64,000 bases of DNA from the NCBI RefSeq assembly GCF_037023725.1, contig NZ_CP146077.1:1897001-1961000 (forward strand). Direction: 5' to 3'. Every line of letters begins with the position of its first letter. The first letter of the stretch is position 1. Of this stretch, positions 10,284 to 19,182 are shown one piece after another. Below the pieces are notes generated by a model that searched no databases, had not been told where the DNA came from, and was given only the letters and a program-made list of their open reading frames with translations. Origin of the DNA: Pseudomonas bubulae (GTDB lineage: Bacteria; Pseudomonadota; Gammaproteobacteria; Pseudomonadales; Pseudomonadaceae). The position numbers and the translations under genes are program-made.

Positions 10284-10607
10284 TCAGCGTTCCAGGTCGA
10301 CGATCTTGCCTGGTTTGCCATCCCACTCGGCCGCGTCCGGCAGAGGGTCTTTGCGTTCAGTGATATTTGGCCAGATTTCAGCCAGCTCGACGTTCAACTG
10401 AATGAAATTCTCCATGCCGGCAGGCACTTCATCTTCAGAGAAGATCGCCTGTGCAGGGCATTCAGGCTCACAAAGCGCGCAGTCAATGCACTCATCCGGG
10501 TGAATCACCAGGAAGTTCGGGCCTTCGTAAAAGCAGTCCACCGGACAGACTTCTACGCAGTCGGTGTACTTGCACTTGATGCAGTTGTCGGTGACGACGA
10601 AGGTCAT
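10284..10607 (-). CDS. fdxA: 7Fe ferredoxin FdxA
   Basis: A 107-residue soluble ferredoxin. Cysteines in the first 50 residues ([17 protein letters not shown] and [12 protein letters not shown]) are arranged for one [3Fe-4S] and one [4Fe-4S] cluster, as in Azotobacter FdI-type proteins; the C-terminal half lacks cysteines and forms the long extension of this subfamily. Its electron partner is not obvious from context. In many pseudomonads fdxA lies between rpoS/rsmZ and mutS; mutS is here, but the other side carries scoAB instead. SD-like GAGAGAAT precedes the ATG. Confidence 0.95.
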   Translation of the reverse strand: MTFVVTDNCIKCKYTDCVEVCPVDCFYEGPNFLVIHPDECIDCALCEPECPAQAIFSEDEVPAGMENFIQLNVELAEIWPNITERKDPLPDAAEWDGKPGKIVDLER

Positions 10608-10736
10608 TTCTAATTCTCTCCTCAGGCGGCGGCAGCGAAGCCCTTCCAGAACGGGTTCGCCGGGTTCGGGAGTGATATCTAAAGACCAGGCTAAAAGGTC
10701 AGTAGCATCCCGAACCGCGCGCGATTCTAGCAGCTT

Positions 10737-13316
10737 TTAAAGGCGTGTCTTTAATGTGTAGAGCAAATCGAGCGCTTTACGTGGCGTCATGTTGTCCAGA
10801 TCGGCCCTGGAAAGGTCATCCAGCACCGGGTGCGGCAGGCTGGCAAACAGGTCGCTTTGTTGTGGCGCAGGCTTTTTGCCAGGCTTCGCAAGTGGCACTT
10901 CATGGGGCAGGCTGGTGGTCTCCAGGCGGCTCAAATGCTCGCGGGCACGGCTGATGACTTCACTCGGTACCCCCGCCAGTTGCGCCACGGCCAGGCCATA
11001 ACTCTGGCTGGCCGGGCCCGGCAGAACATGGTGCAGGAACACGATACGTTCATTGTGCTCGGTTGCGCTCAAATGCACGTTGGCGACCAGCGGTTCACTT
11101 TCGGGCAGTACCGTCAGTTCGAAGTAGTGCGTGGCAAACAAGGTGTAGGCGCGCAACTGGGCCAGACGTTCTGCTGCAGCCCAGGCCAGGGACAGGCCGT
11201 CAAAGGTACTGGTGCCACGACCCACTTCGTCCATCAGCACCAGGCTGCGTTCGGTGGCGTTGTGCAAAATATTGGCGGTTTCGCTCATCTCGACCATAAA
11301 GGTCGAACGGCCACCTGCCAGGTCATCACTGGAACCGATCCGGGTAAAAATCCGGTCAACCAGCGACAGCTCGCAACTGGCTGCTGGCACAAAACTGCCG
11401 ATATGGGCCAGCAATACGATCAATGCAGTCTGGCGCATATAAGTCGATTTACCGCCCATGTTAGGACCGGTAATCACCAGCATGCGGGTGTTGTCATCCA
11501 GCCCCAGGTCGTTGGCCACAAACGGCGTAGTCAGCACTTGCTCGACCACCGGGTGGCGACCCTGGCTGATGCGCATGCACGGCTCTTCAACAAAGCGCGG
11601 GCAGTTCAGGTCCAGGTTCAGCGCACGCTCGGCCAGGTTGCTCAGCACATCCAGCTCGGCCAGGGCGGCGGCGGTGTCCTGCAGCGGTGCGAGGTGGCCG
11701 ATCATCTCTTCGAGCAATGCCTCATAGAGCATTTTCTCACGAGCCAGGGCACGGCTCTTGGCCGACAGGGCCTTGTCTTCGAAGGCTTTCAGCTCAGGGG
11801 TGATAAAGCGTTCGGCGCCTTTGAGCGTCTGGCGGCGGATGTAATCGGCCGGAGCCTGTTCGGCCTGTTTGCTTGGCAGCTCGATAAAGTAGCCGTGGAC
11901 CCGGTTGTAACCGACCTTGAGGTTGGACAGGCCGGTGCGGGCTTTTTCTCGGGCTTCCAGGTCAATCAGGAACTGGCCGGCGTTTTCGCTCAGTGCCTGC
12001 AACTCGTCCAGCTCGGCGTCATAGCCGGTTTTAAGCACGCCGCCATCGCGGATCACCGCGGGTGGGTTATCATTGATGGCTTTTTCCAGCAGTGCGCCCA
12101 GTTCGGGGTAGGTGCTGGTGATCGTGGCCAGTTGCTGCAAGTGCGGCGCTTCGAGGCCGAGCATGGCGTCTTGCAGTTCCGGCAGCGCGTTCAAGGCATC
12201 ACGCAGGCGGGCCAGGTCGCGGGGGCGCGCGTTGCGCAGGCCGATACGGGCCAGGATCCGCTCCAGGTCACCGATTTCCTTGAGCTGTGGCTGCAGCTTT
12301 TCAAAGCGATAGCCATCGAGCAGGCAGGTAATTGAAGACTGGCGCGCCAGCAGCACGCTCAAATCGCGCAACGGACGGTTCAACCAGCGGGTCAGCAAGC
12401 GGCTGCCCATCGAGGTCTGGCAACGGTCGACCACCGATTGCAGGGTATTGTCGCGACCGCCGGCCAGGTTGGTGTCCAGCTCCAGGTTGCGGCGGCTGGC
12501 GCCGTCGAGCACCACGGTGTCGTCCAGGCGCTCATGGCGCAGGCTGCGCAAGTGGGGCAGGGCCGTGCGCTGGGTTTCCTTGGCATAGCTGAGCAGGCAG
12601 CCTGCAGCGCCGATGGCCAGGGTCAGGTTTTCGCAGCCAAAGCCTTTTAGATCCTGGGTTGAGAACTGCTGGCACAGGCTTTTCAGGGCCGAGTCACGCT
12701 CAAAGTCCCACGGCGCACGGCGACGAACGCCACGACGTTTTTCCGCTGGCAGGCCTTGTGGCCAGTCATCCGGGATCATCAGCTCAACCGGGTTGATGCG
12801 CTCAAGCTCTGCCAGCAGGTTTTCCCAGCCCTTGATCTCCAGCACCGAGAAGTTGCCACTGGTGATATCCAGCACGGCGAGGCCAAACAGACGCTCATCG
12901 CCCAGCACCGCGGCAATCAGGTTGTCGCGGCGCTCATCCATCAGCGCCTCGTCACTGACGGTGCCCGGGGTGATGATGCGTACGACCTGACGCTCAACCG
13001 GGCCTTTGCTGGTGGCCGGGTCGCCGACCTGCTCGCAGATCACTACCGACTCCCCCAGCTTGACCAGCTTGGCCAGGTAACCTTCGGCCGCATGGTAAGG
13101 GATCCCGCACATCGGAATCGCCTGCCCGGCAGACTGGCCACGTGCCGTGAGGGTGATGTCCAGCAGTTTGGCGGCTTTCTTCGCGTCTTCGTAGAAGATT
13201 TCGTAGAAATCGCCCATGCGATAAAACATCAGCTGGTCAGGGTGCTGGTTCTTCAGGCGCCAGTACTGCTGCATCATCGGGGTATGGCTGGACAGGTCGG
13301 AAGTATTTTTACTCAT
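10737..13316 (-). CDS. mutS: DNA mismatch repair protein MutS
   Basis: An 859-residue MutS, which recognises mispairs and small loops and recruits MutL. The mismatch-reading Phe-X-Glu is present (Phe37-Tyr38-Glu39 in MGDFYEIF). The ATPase Walker A (GPNMGGKS) lies near residue 620, followed by the Walker B/signature region [14 protein letters not shown] and the ATHYFELT switch. The C-terminal dimerisation tail ends [14 protein letters not shown]. Full length for the family and apparently functional. It runs opposite to the repressor gene that follows; the 188-base gap should hold both promoters. Confidence 0.97.
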   Translation of the reverse strand: MSKNTSDLSSHTPMMQQYWRLKNQHPDQLMFYRMGDFYEIFYEDAKKAAKLLDITLTARGQSAGQAIPMCGIPYHAAEGYLAKLVKLGESVVICEQVGDPATSKGPVERQVVRIITPGTVSDEALMDERRDNLIAAVLGDERLFGLAVLDITSGNFSVLEIKGWENLLAELERINPVELMIPDDWPQGLPAEKRRGVRRRAPWDFERDSALKSLCQQFSTQDLKGFGCENLTLAIGAAGCLLSYAKETQRTALPHLRSLRHERLDDTVVLDGASRRNLELDTNLAGGRDNTLQSVVDRCQTSMGSRLLTRWLNRPLRDLSVLLARQSSITCLLDGYRFEKLQPQLKEIGDLERILARIGLRNARPRDLARLRDALNALPELQDAMLGLEAPHLQQLATITSTYPELGALLEKAINDNPPAVIRDGGVLKTGYDAELDELQALSENAGQFLIDLEAREKARTGLSNLKVGYNRVHGYFIELPSKQAEQAPADYIRRQTLKGAERFITPELKAFEDKALSAKSRALAREKMLYEALLEEMIGHLAPLQDTAAALAELDVLSNLAERALNLDLNCPRFVEEPCMRISQGRHPVVEQVLTTPFVANDLGLDDNTRMLVITGPNMGGKSTYMRQTALIVLLAHIGSFVPAASCELSLVDRIFTRIGSSDDLAGGRSTFMVEMSETANILHNATERSLVLMDEVGRGTSTFDGLSLAWAAAERLAQLRAYTLFATHYFELTVLPESEPLVANVHLSATEHNERIVFLHHVLPGPASQSYGLAVAQLAGVPSEVISRAREHLSRLETTSLPHEVPLAKPGKKPAPQQSDLFASLPHPVLDDLSRADLDNMTPRKALDLLYTLKTRL

Positions 13317-13504
13317 CAGGACTTAGGCGGATTCGTTCAGAAGTGGGGGAAAGGCAGGCCGTGGCCTGAGGTTTTCGCAATGGGCGCAAGGTTAACATGT
13401 CAGCCCCTTGCATCTACAGGTGCGCACCGGGCGCGCTGACTGGCTGCTATAAATAGAAGAAATAGCATTTGCCATCAATAAACACGGCCAGCACTATTGC
13501 CGCC

Positions 13505-14230
13505 ATGTCAAAACGAACTGTTTCAACCGTCCTTAAAGAGCTGCTGGCCCGGCACGGTATCAGCGCGATGGCGCTTCACCGCAGTACGGGAGTACCGCAA
13601 CCTACGTTGTCGCGAATATTGAGCGGCAAAATTGCCGATCCTTCCGACAGGCATATCTCCAAAATCGCCGAGTATTTCCACATCAGCACCGATCGCTTGC
13701 GCGGCCGGGAGGATGTGCGGGTGCCTGAAATCGAGCTACGTCACCCAGAGTTGCGTGATATTTGCCTGTGGGATGACGACACCCCGGTGGCGGACGATGA
13801 AGTGTCCATTCCATTTTTGCGTCAGGTTGAACTGGCCGCCGGCTCAGGGCGCTTTGCCATTGAGGAGAGCGAACGCGCCAGGTTGCGTTTCGGCAAGCGC
13901 AGCCTGCGCCATAACGGCGTGGAGTTCGATCAGGCCAAGTGCGTGACCGTACGCGGCGACAGCATGCTGCCAGTCCTGCGCGATGGCGCAACGGTGGGAG
14001 TCAATGCGGGCAAACGTACCCTTGACGAAGTGGTTGATGGCGACCTGTATGCGGTCAATCACAATGGCCAGTTGCGGGTGAAACAGGTGTATCGCCTGGC
14101 GGGCGGTATTCGTTTGCGCAGTTTCAATCGCGACGAGTTCCCGGATGAGGACTACGCCTACAACGATCTCGAGGATGAACAACTGGTCATTCTTGGTCAT
14201 GTGTTCTGGTGGGGCATGTACGCCCGCTAA
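13505..14230 (+). CDS. XRE/S24-type phage or tailocin repressor (PrtR-like)
   Basis: A 241-residue two-domain repressor. Residues 1-65 form an XRE helix-turn-helix (HGISAMALHRSTGVPQPTLSRILSGK). The C-terminal LexA-like S24 domain has the self-cleavage site Ala112-Gly113 (ELAAGSG), nucleophile Ser153 (RGDSMLP) and general base Lys193 (RVKQVY), so it should autocleave when RecA is activated. The ATG at 13505 is chosen because it begins the conserved MSKRTVSTVLKELL; an upstream TTG at 13469 is possible, and neither has a strong SD. Proteins like this control the R-tailocin cluster that occupies the mutS-cinA site in P. fluorescens strains. Only a holin gene follows here. The target is inferred. 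Confidence 0.85.
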   Translation: MSKRTVSTVLKELLARHGISAMALHRSTGVPQPTLSRILSGKIADPSDRHISKIAEYFHISTDRLRGREDVRVPEIELRHPELRDICLWDDDTPVADDEVSIPFLRQVELAAGSGRFAIEESERARLRFGKRSLRHNGVEFDQAKCVTVRGDSMLPVLRDGATVGVNAGKRTLDEVVDGDLYAVNHNGQLRVKQVYRLAGGIRLRSFNRDEFPDEDYAYNDLEDEQLVILGHVFWWGMYAR

Positions 14231-14250
14231 CCATAAGTCTTGGAACACCC

Positions 14251-14290
14251 TGTGGGAGCGAGCCTGCTCGCGAATCAGCTTTCGCGAGCA
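14251..14290. repeat. REP element
   Basis: TGTGGGAGCGAGCCTGCTCGCGA followed by an inverted TTCGCGAGCAG half: a diverged copy of the REP family found throughout this window, here between the repressor gene and the holin promoter region. Confidence 0.8.
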
Positions 14291-14370
14291 GTATTTTCAC
14301 CCAACCAACAGACAATTCTCACCGTATTTGCAGGTCTTGGCCGACTTGTTGAAATTGTCCGAATAAATAT

Positions 14371-14403
14371 ATGCACTGGTGCATTGACTGTATATCCATA
14401 CAT
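14371..14403. promoter_or_regulatory. Two adjacent palindromes, one LexA-box-like, upstream of holin
   Basis: ATGCAC-TG-GTGCAT (14371-14384) is a perfect palindrome. Five bases later TGTAT-ATCC-ATACA (14389-14402) is a second; read from 14388 it gives CTG-N10-CAT, one base off the LexA consensus CTG-N10-CAG. They lie 110-140 bases ahead of the holin start. They could bind LexA, the S24 repressor encoded just upstream, or both. Confidence 0.5.
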
Positions 14404-14510
14404 GCATAGTCTTTATTCCATTGCGGCCAACGATGGATCTCAGGCAGGGGTATGACGTTTCAGCCAGACCGGAAATTGGCGCTTATCAATAAGGACACAG
14501 GAGTGATCAC

Positions 14511-14855
14511 ATGATGAATGAACCGCAAGTCTTACTGGAAATGCCGGTTTTACTGGTCATCCTCCTTGCCTTGGTAGGCGGCGTTTTTGGCGAGATGTGG
14601 CGGGCAGACAAGGACGGCACCAGCGGATGGCCACTGATGCGGCGCCTGGCGTTGCGTTCGGGCGCGTGCGTGGTGTGCGGTGTCTCGACCTTTATGCTGC
14701 TGTACTCGGCCGGGATGTCGATTCTGGCCGCAGGGGCCCTGGGTTGCCTGACCGCACTGGCCGGTGCAGATGCGGCAATCAGCCTGTACCAGCGCTGGGC
14801 CGCGAAGCGGCTCGGGGTAGATGCTGCGCCCGGTGACTCGCGGATCGAGCCGTAA
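14511..14855 (+). CDS. Phage/tailocin holin-like membrane protein
   Basis: A 114-residue protein with a hydrophobic segment at about 8-26 (MPVLLVILLALVGGVFGEMW), a second at about 48-68 and a third at about 70-85, then a charged tail. This size and layout match holins at the start of the mutS-cinA tailocin cluster of P. fluorescens, which permeabilise the inner membrane so that an endolysin can reach the wall. CAGGAG precedes the ATG pair at 14511/14514. No endolysin, spanin or tail gene follows; pncC starts 52 bases later. Identification rests on topology, neighbours and remembered similarity. Confidence 0.65.
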   Translation: MMNEPQVLLEMPVLLVILLALVGGVFGEMWRADKDGTSGWPLMRRLALRSGACVVCGVSTFMLLYSAGMSILAAGALGCLTALAGADAAISLYQRWAAKRLGVDAAPGDSRIEP

Positions 14856-14907
14856 CAGGCGCTTTTTGGTGTAGGTTATGGCGCAGACCCGCCATCAGGA
14901 GAGGACA

Positions 14908-15408
14908 GTGGATCAAATATCTCAACTTGCATCTGAACTCGGGCTGCTGTTAAAGGCTCTCAATGCCCAGGTGACAACCGCCGAGTCCTGCACCGGTGGC
15001 GGCATTGCCGAGGCCATCACCCGTATTGCCGGCAGCTCCGCGTGGTTTGAGGCGGGGTTTGTGACCTACTCCAACCAGCAAAAGACCCGGCAACTGGAGG
15101 TTCCCGAGCCTTTATTCACCCGGGTGGGGGCGGTCAGCCGCGAGGTGGTCGAGGCGATGGTGCAGGGTGCGCAGGGCCAAAGCGGGGCGCGATTTGCCGT
15201 GGCGGTCAGTGGTGTGGCCGGGCCGGGGGGCGGTTCGCCCGAGAAGCCGGTCGGCACCGTGTGGCTGGCGTGGGGCGCCGGCGACGAGGTATCCAGCGAG
15301 CGCAGGCACTTTGCGGGCAACCGCGATGAGGTGCGCCGGCAAACCGTGATTGCCGCTCTGGAAGGTTTAATACGCCGAACGGTACGAGAAATAAAAAATC
15401 AGGGGTAG
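14908..15408 (+). CDS. pncC: Nicotinamide-nucleotide amidohydrolase (CinA C-terminal domain family)
   Basis: A 166-residue stand-alone CinA-C protein that deamidates NMN to nicotinate mononucleotide, feeding pyridine nucleotide recycling. [22 protein letters not shown] and [18 protein letters not shown] are the family signatures; the serine of AESCTGG is the proposed nucleophile. The start is GTG at 14908, with AGGAGAGGA ahead of it. It lacks the N-terminal MoCF domain of full CinA, as is normal in Pseudomonas. It lies directly upstream of recA, a conserved arrangement. Confidence 0.93.
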   Translation: MDQISQLASELGLLLKALNAQVTTAESCTGGGIAEAITRIAGSSAWFEAGFVTYSNQQKTRQLEVPEPLFTRVGAVSREVVEAMVQGAQGQSGARFAVAVSGVAGPGGGSPEKPVGTVWLAWGAGDEVSSERRHFAGNRDEVRRQTVIAALEGLIRRTVREIKNQG

Positions 15409-15435
15409 GCGATCCTCTAACCCTGTGGAATAATA

Positions 15436-15451
15436 CTGTCTACTTATACAG
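15436..15451. promoter_or_regulatory. LexA (SOS) box of recA
   Basis: CTG-TCTACTTATA-CAG, a perfect CTG-N10-CAG LexA site 40 bases upstream of the recA start, in the short pncC-recA gap. LexA control of recA is established in Pseudomonas. Confidence 0.92.
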
Positions 15452-15491
15452 TTATCGGCCGTCGGGCCTTATTGATTACGAGAGGACTTTA

Positions 15492-16598
15492 ATGGACGAC
15501 AACAAGAAGAAAGCCTTGGCTGCGGCCCTGGGTCAGATCGAACGTCAATTCGGCAAGGGAGCCGTGATGCTGATGGGCGACCAGGAGCGTCAGGCCGTGC
15601 CGGCGATCTCCACCGGCTCGTTGGGTCTGGACATCGCACTGGGCATTGGCGGTCTGCCAAAAGGCCGTATTGTTGAAATCTACGGCCCTGAGTCGTCGGG
15701 TAAAACCACCTTGACCCTGTCCGTGATTGCACAGGCGCAAAAGGCCGGTGCTACCTGCGCCTTCGTCGATGCCGAGCACGCCCTTGATCCTGAGTACGCT
15801 GCCAAACTGGGCGTAAACGTTGATGACCTGCTGGTTTCACAGCCTGACACCGGCGAACAGGCACTGGAAATCACCGATATGCTGGTGCGTTCCAATGCGG
15901 TTGACGTGATCATCATCGACTCCGTTGCTGCACTGACGCCAAAAGCTGAAATCGAAGGCGACATGGGCGATACCCACGTTGGCCTGCAAGCCCGTCTGAT
16001 GTCGCAAGCGCTGCGTAAAATCACCGGTAACATCAAGAACGCCAACTGCCTGGTTATCTTCATTAACCAGATCCGCATGAAAATCGGCGTGATGTTCGGC
16101 AGCCCTGAAACCACCACCGGTGGTAACGCACTGAAGTTCTACGCTTCGGTACGTCTGGATATCCGCCGCACCGGCGCCGTAAAAGAAGGTGATGTGGTGG
16201 TGGGTAGCGAAACCCGCGTGAAAGTGGTCAAGAACAAGGTGGCACCACCGTTCCGTCAGGCTGAATTCCAGATCCTGTACGGCAAGGGTATCTACCTGAA
16301 CGGTGAAATGATTGACCTGGGCGTACTGCATGGCTTTGTTGAAAAAGCTGGCGCCTGGTACAGCTACAACGGCAGCAAAATCGGTCAGGGCAAGGCCAAC
16401 TCCGCCAAGTTCCTGGACGATAACCCGGACATCAAGGATGCGCTGGAGAAGCAGCTGCGTGAGAAGTTGCTCGGGCCAAAAACCGATGCCGAACTGGCAG
16501 AGCTGAAAGTCATGCCAAAAATGAGCAAGGCTGCCAAAGAAGCTGCAGCGCTGGCTGAAGCCGAAGAAATGGAAAACGCCACCGACGGCGATAACTGA
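15492..16598 (+). CDS. recA: Recombinase A
   Basis: A 368-residue RecA: forms ATP-dependent filaments on single-stranded DNA, promotes strand exchange, and triggers self-cleavage of LexA and S24-type repressors such as the one at 13505. Walker A is GPESSGKT at residues 65-72; Walker B is [10 protein letters not shown]; the L1/L2 DNA-binding loops ([17 protein letters not shown] and [21 protein letters not shown]) are intact. The acidic C-tail ([14 protein letters not shown]) is slightly long. ACGAGAGGA precedes the ATG. recX follows after eight bases. Confidence 0.98.
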   Translation: MDDNKKKALAAALGQIERQFGKGAVMLMGDQERQAVPAISTGSLGLDIALGIGGLPKGRIVEIYGPESSGKTTLTLSVIAQAQKAGATCAFVDAEHALDPEYAAKLGVNVDDLLVSQPDTGEQALEITDMLVRSNAVDVIIIDSVAALTPKAEIEGDMGDTHVGLQARLMSQALRKITGNIKNANCLVIFINQIRMKIGVMFGSPETTTGGNALKFYASVRLDIRRTGAVKEGDVVVGSETRVKVVKNKVAPPFRQAEFQILYGKGIYLNGEMIDLGVLHGFVEKAGAWYSYNGSKIGQGKANSAKFLDDNPDIKDALEKQLREKLLGPKTDAELAELKVMPKMSKAAKEAAALAEAEEMENATDGDN

Positions 16599-16606
16599 TC
16601 ACTGCC

Positions 16607-17074
16607 ATGATTGCCGTCCTGGATACCCCCGTCGCGGTGCGACGGACTGCAATGGATCTGCTCGCGCGACGCGAGCACGGTCGAGTCGAGCTGACGCGCA
16701 AGTTGCGTCAGCGCGGCGCTTGCCCCGACATGATCGACGCTGCCCTTGACCGTTTGACGGAAGAGGGGCTGTTGTCCGAGTCTCGTTACCTTGAAAGCTA
16801 TATCAACTACCGTGCCGGTTCCGGTTATGGCCCTTTGCGAATTCGTGAAGAGCTTGGCCAGCGTGGGCTGGTGCGTGGAGATATAGAGGAGGCGTTGCGA
16901 GAATGCGGTTTCGACTGGCAAGAGCGACTGGAAGAGACCTGGCGCCGCAAGTTTTCCGGTCAGTTGCCCGCTGATGCAAAAGAGCGTGCCCGCCAGGGGC
17001 GCTTTTTGAGTTACCGCGGTTACCCGCTTGAAATGATTGGCCGCCTGTTAAGCGGCCGGGAGTTTGATGACTGA
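16607..17074 (+). CDS. recX: Regulatory protein RecX
   Basis: A 155-residue RecX, an inhibitor that caps or destabilises RecA filaments. It is built of repeated three-helix units; the first motif [18 protein letters not shown] and later [15 protein letters not shown] and [12 protein letters not shown] are typical. It begins eight bases after the recA stop and is probably made by read-through from the SOS-controlled recA promoter. Length and sequence are ordinary. Confidence 0.95.
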   Translation: MIAVLDTPVAVRRTAMDLLARREHGRVELTRKLRQRGACPDMIDAALDRLTEEGLLSESRYLESYINYRAGSGYGPLRIREELGQRGLVRGDIEEALRECGFDWQERLEETWRRKFSGQLPADAKERARQGRFLSYRGYPLEMIGRLLSGREFDD

Positions 17075-17128
17075 AGCTGTTGGCGCTCGTACCCTTTAAG
17101 GTTCGGATTCAGTGGGCGCCACAAAACC

Positions 17129-17215
17129 TGTGGGAGCAGGCTTGCCTGCGAAGGCGGCAATGCGGTTTGCCTGCCAGATCGTGCCGCCTGCATCGCGAGC
17201 AAGCCCGCTCCCACA
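17129..17215. repeat. Paired REP elements (REPIN-like)
   Basis: Two REP copies in opposite orientation, TGTGGGAGCAGGCTTGCC... and ...GAGCAAGCCCGCTCCCACA, enclosing about 45 bases. They lie between the converging recX and LOG-family genes and may also act as a terminator. Confidence 0.88.
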
Positions 17216-17241
17216 GTACCAGCCCACTTACCAATTCCGGC

Positions 17242-18357
17242 TTAATCAGCCAGCGACTCGTGCATCTGCGCCGTAGGCGCATTATCAGTTGCAGCCCAGT
17301 TTTGCGGCAGGTTGATAAAGTCGACCAGTTCGCGCAGCCGTCCCTGATTGCGCCCGCTAAACGCAAAGCCCAGGCAGGTCAGGTGGTTGAGTTTTGGGTC
17401 GTCATGTTCAAAGTGGCAGTATTGCTCTTGATGGAAGCCATCACTCAGGCAGATATCGGCAAACGCCTGCTGTATCTCCTTGAGTGCCTGCACACTGACC
17501 GGCCGCTTCATGCGGATCACAAAAGTTTTGTTCAGCCAGCGGCTTGAATGGAAGTTGCTGTAGAACTGGTTGATTTCAGCAAGGGCCTCTTCGGCGCTAT
17601 GCACCAGGCGCATCAACTTCAAATCGTTGGGCAGGATGTACTGGTTGGCTTCCAGCTGGTTGTGAATAAAGTCCAGCGCCCCCTGCCAGAACTTGCCCCC
17701 CGGCACATCCAGTAAAACTACCGGCACCAACGGGGTTTTGCCCGTTTGCATCAGGGTCACTACTTCCAGCACTTCATCCAGCGTGCCAAAACCGCCCGGG
17801 CACATCACCAGAGCATCTGCTTCCTTGGTGAAAAACAGTTTGCGGGTAAAGAAAAAGTGAAACGCCAGAACATTGGGCGTGCCATTGATGGTGGGGTTGG
17901 CCCGTTGCTCGAACGGCAGGGTGATATTGAACCCCAAACTGTGAGCCAGGCCTGCACCTTCATGGGCGGCAGCCATAATGCCAGCGCCGCCGCCGGTAAT
18001 GACCATCATGTCGGACTTGGCCAGCACGCTGCCCATTTCCCGTGCCAGGGCATAGAGCGGGTGTTCTACCGGGGTTCTGGCCGAGCCGAAGACCGTGACT
18101 TTGCGACGGCCCTTGAACTGCTCCAGGGTGCGAAAGGTTTTTTCCAGTTCGCGAATGGCTTGCAGGGTGATCTTGGCATTCCAGCGATCAAGGTCGTCAT
18201 GGGCCATGCGCAATACGGTCAGCAGCATCTCGCGGTAAAGCGCCCGGTTAGGGCTGTCGGGTGCAACCCGCTGCAGTTGCTCGTCCACTTCTTGTGCAAG
18301 CTCAAGACCCTGCTCCTGGAAAAACAGCGTCAGGGAGTCATTGGATTGATCAGGCAT
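17242..18357 (-). CDS. LOG-family nucleotide-5'-monophosphate phosphoribohydrolase-like protein
   Basis: A 371-residue Rossmann-fold protein of the LOG/TIGR00730 group, once annotated as lysine decarboxylase. The signature motifs GGGAGIMAAAHEGA and CPGGFGTLDE (PGGxGTxxE) carry the catalytic Arg/Glu region of enzymes that cleave cytokinin riboside or purine nucleotide monophosphates. It has long N- and C-terminal extensions compared with the 190-residue plant-type LOGs, closer to PpnN-like enzymes. The actual substrate here is not known. AAGGAG precedes the ATG at 18357. Convergent with recX. Confidence 0.85.
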   Translation of the reverse strand: MPDQSNDSLTLFFQEQGLELAQEVDEQLQRVAPDSPNRALYREMLLTVLRMAHDDLDRWNAKITLQAIRELEKTFRTLEQFKGRRKVTVFGSARTPVEHPLYALAREMGSVLAKSDMMVITGGGAGIMAAAHEGAGLAHSLGFNITLPFEQRANPTINGTPNVLAFHFFFTRKLFFTKEADALVMCPGGFGTLDEVLEVVTLMQTGKTPLVPVVLLDVPGGKFWQGALDFIHNQLEANQYILPNDLKLMRLVHSAEEALAEINQFYSNFHSSRWLNKTFVIRMKRPVSVQALKEIQQAFADICLSDGFHQEQYCHFEHDDPKLNHLTCLGFAFSGRNQGRLRELVDFINLPQNWAATDNAPTAQMHESLAD

Positions 18358-18533
18358 GTATTTCTCCTTCTACGCAACATCCTTGAAAACGCCGCAACCT
18401 GAGCAGGCGCTGAGACACTGAGTGTCACAATGATGCTTCGATGATGGTCCTGAGATGTCTTGACTGGCAATAGCTAATTGCCTGACATACATGAAGTTTA
18501 GCGGAAGGAGGCAGGGCTGCAGAGCGGGGTCAT

Positions 18534-18554
18534 ACGCCGTACGGGGTACGGCGT
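18534..18554. terminator. Hairpin downstream of the secreted 136-aa protein gene
   Basis: Nine-base perfect stem ACGCCGTAC / GTACGGCGT with loop GGG, ten bases past the stop of the minus-strand gene ending at 18565. No clear U tract follows, so termination is only a guess. Confidence 0.4.
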
Positions 18555-18564
18555 GGCGGGGGAT

Positions 18565-18975
18565 TTACTTTTTGCGCTGACAGTTTTCAGCGCGGAAATC
18601 CTGGATCAGGACCGGGCTGTTGGTTTTGTACTCCCTGAAGCTGTAGCGCAGCGTGGCGCCTTGAGCCATCAGGGTACGGAAACCTGCATTGCTGCACACG
18701 CTGCGACCCAGTTGCGGCACGGTCTCTTCTGGGTTGGAGCGCATCTGGGCGGCCAGTGTCGGGCTGGCTTCCAGGTTGTTGATCAGCACAGTGCCGTCTA
18801 CCGTAAAGCCTTTATCCAGCAGGTCTGCATTGATTGCTCGCGGTTTGCCTTCATTACTTTTCTCTGCAACCTTGAGCAAGGTTTTGTTCAGCTCAAAATC
18901 CTTGAGAGAGGCTGCGTGTGCGGCCAGAGGCAGTGCAAGCATTAGAGCGACGGTCGGAATGATATGGCGCAGCAT
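18565..18975 (-). CDS. Putative quorum-sensing-regulated virulence factor family (QSregVF_b, PA3611-like) secreted protein
   Basis: A 136-residue protein with a Sec signal peptide (cut probably after AAHAA, residue 22) and a compact domain of about 114 residues. Two cysteines, Cys94 and Cys132, could form one disulfide. It resembles the PA3611 family of P. aeruginosa, whose gene lies near recA as here; that family name reflects quorum-sensing control in P. aeruginosa and no biochemical function is known. AGGAGAGA precedes the ATG. Whether quorum sensing controls it here cannot be seen. Confidence 0.75.
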   Translation of the reverse strand: MLRHIIPTVALMLALPLAAHAASLKDFELNKTLLKVAEKSNEGKPRAINADLLDKGFTVDGTVLINNLEASPTLAAQMRSNPEETVPQLGRSVCSNAGFRTLMAQGATLRYSFREYKTNSPVLIQDFRAENCQRKK

Positions 18976-19182
18976 GAATCTCTCCTGATTTCAGTGACGC
19001 AGACTTGGACAGGCCATATATCTGTGCGTTCAGTGGCGCGGGAGTATAGGTCAGCATAGCCATGCAGGAAATGCCAAAGGTCATGGAATCGCGCCTCTGG
19101 TAAACTTGGCTCCTTTCTATTGTGAATCCGTTTATGCGCCAATTCTGGCGAATGGACGCTTGGCGCCTTTAAAGTAAAAATC

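Noticed and set aside
10830..12335. 501-codon open frame antisense to mutS
   Set aside because: mutS on the other strand carries every family motif; the antisense product has no domain and odd composition.
15436..15451. recA LexA box as a novelty
   Set aside because: Perfect SOS box at recA is expected; kept as a feature only.
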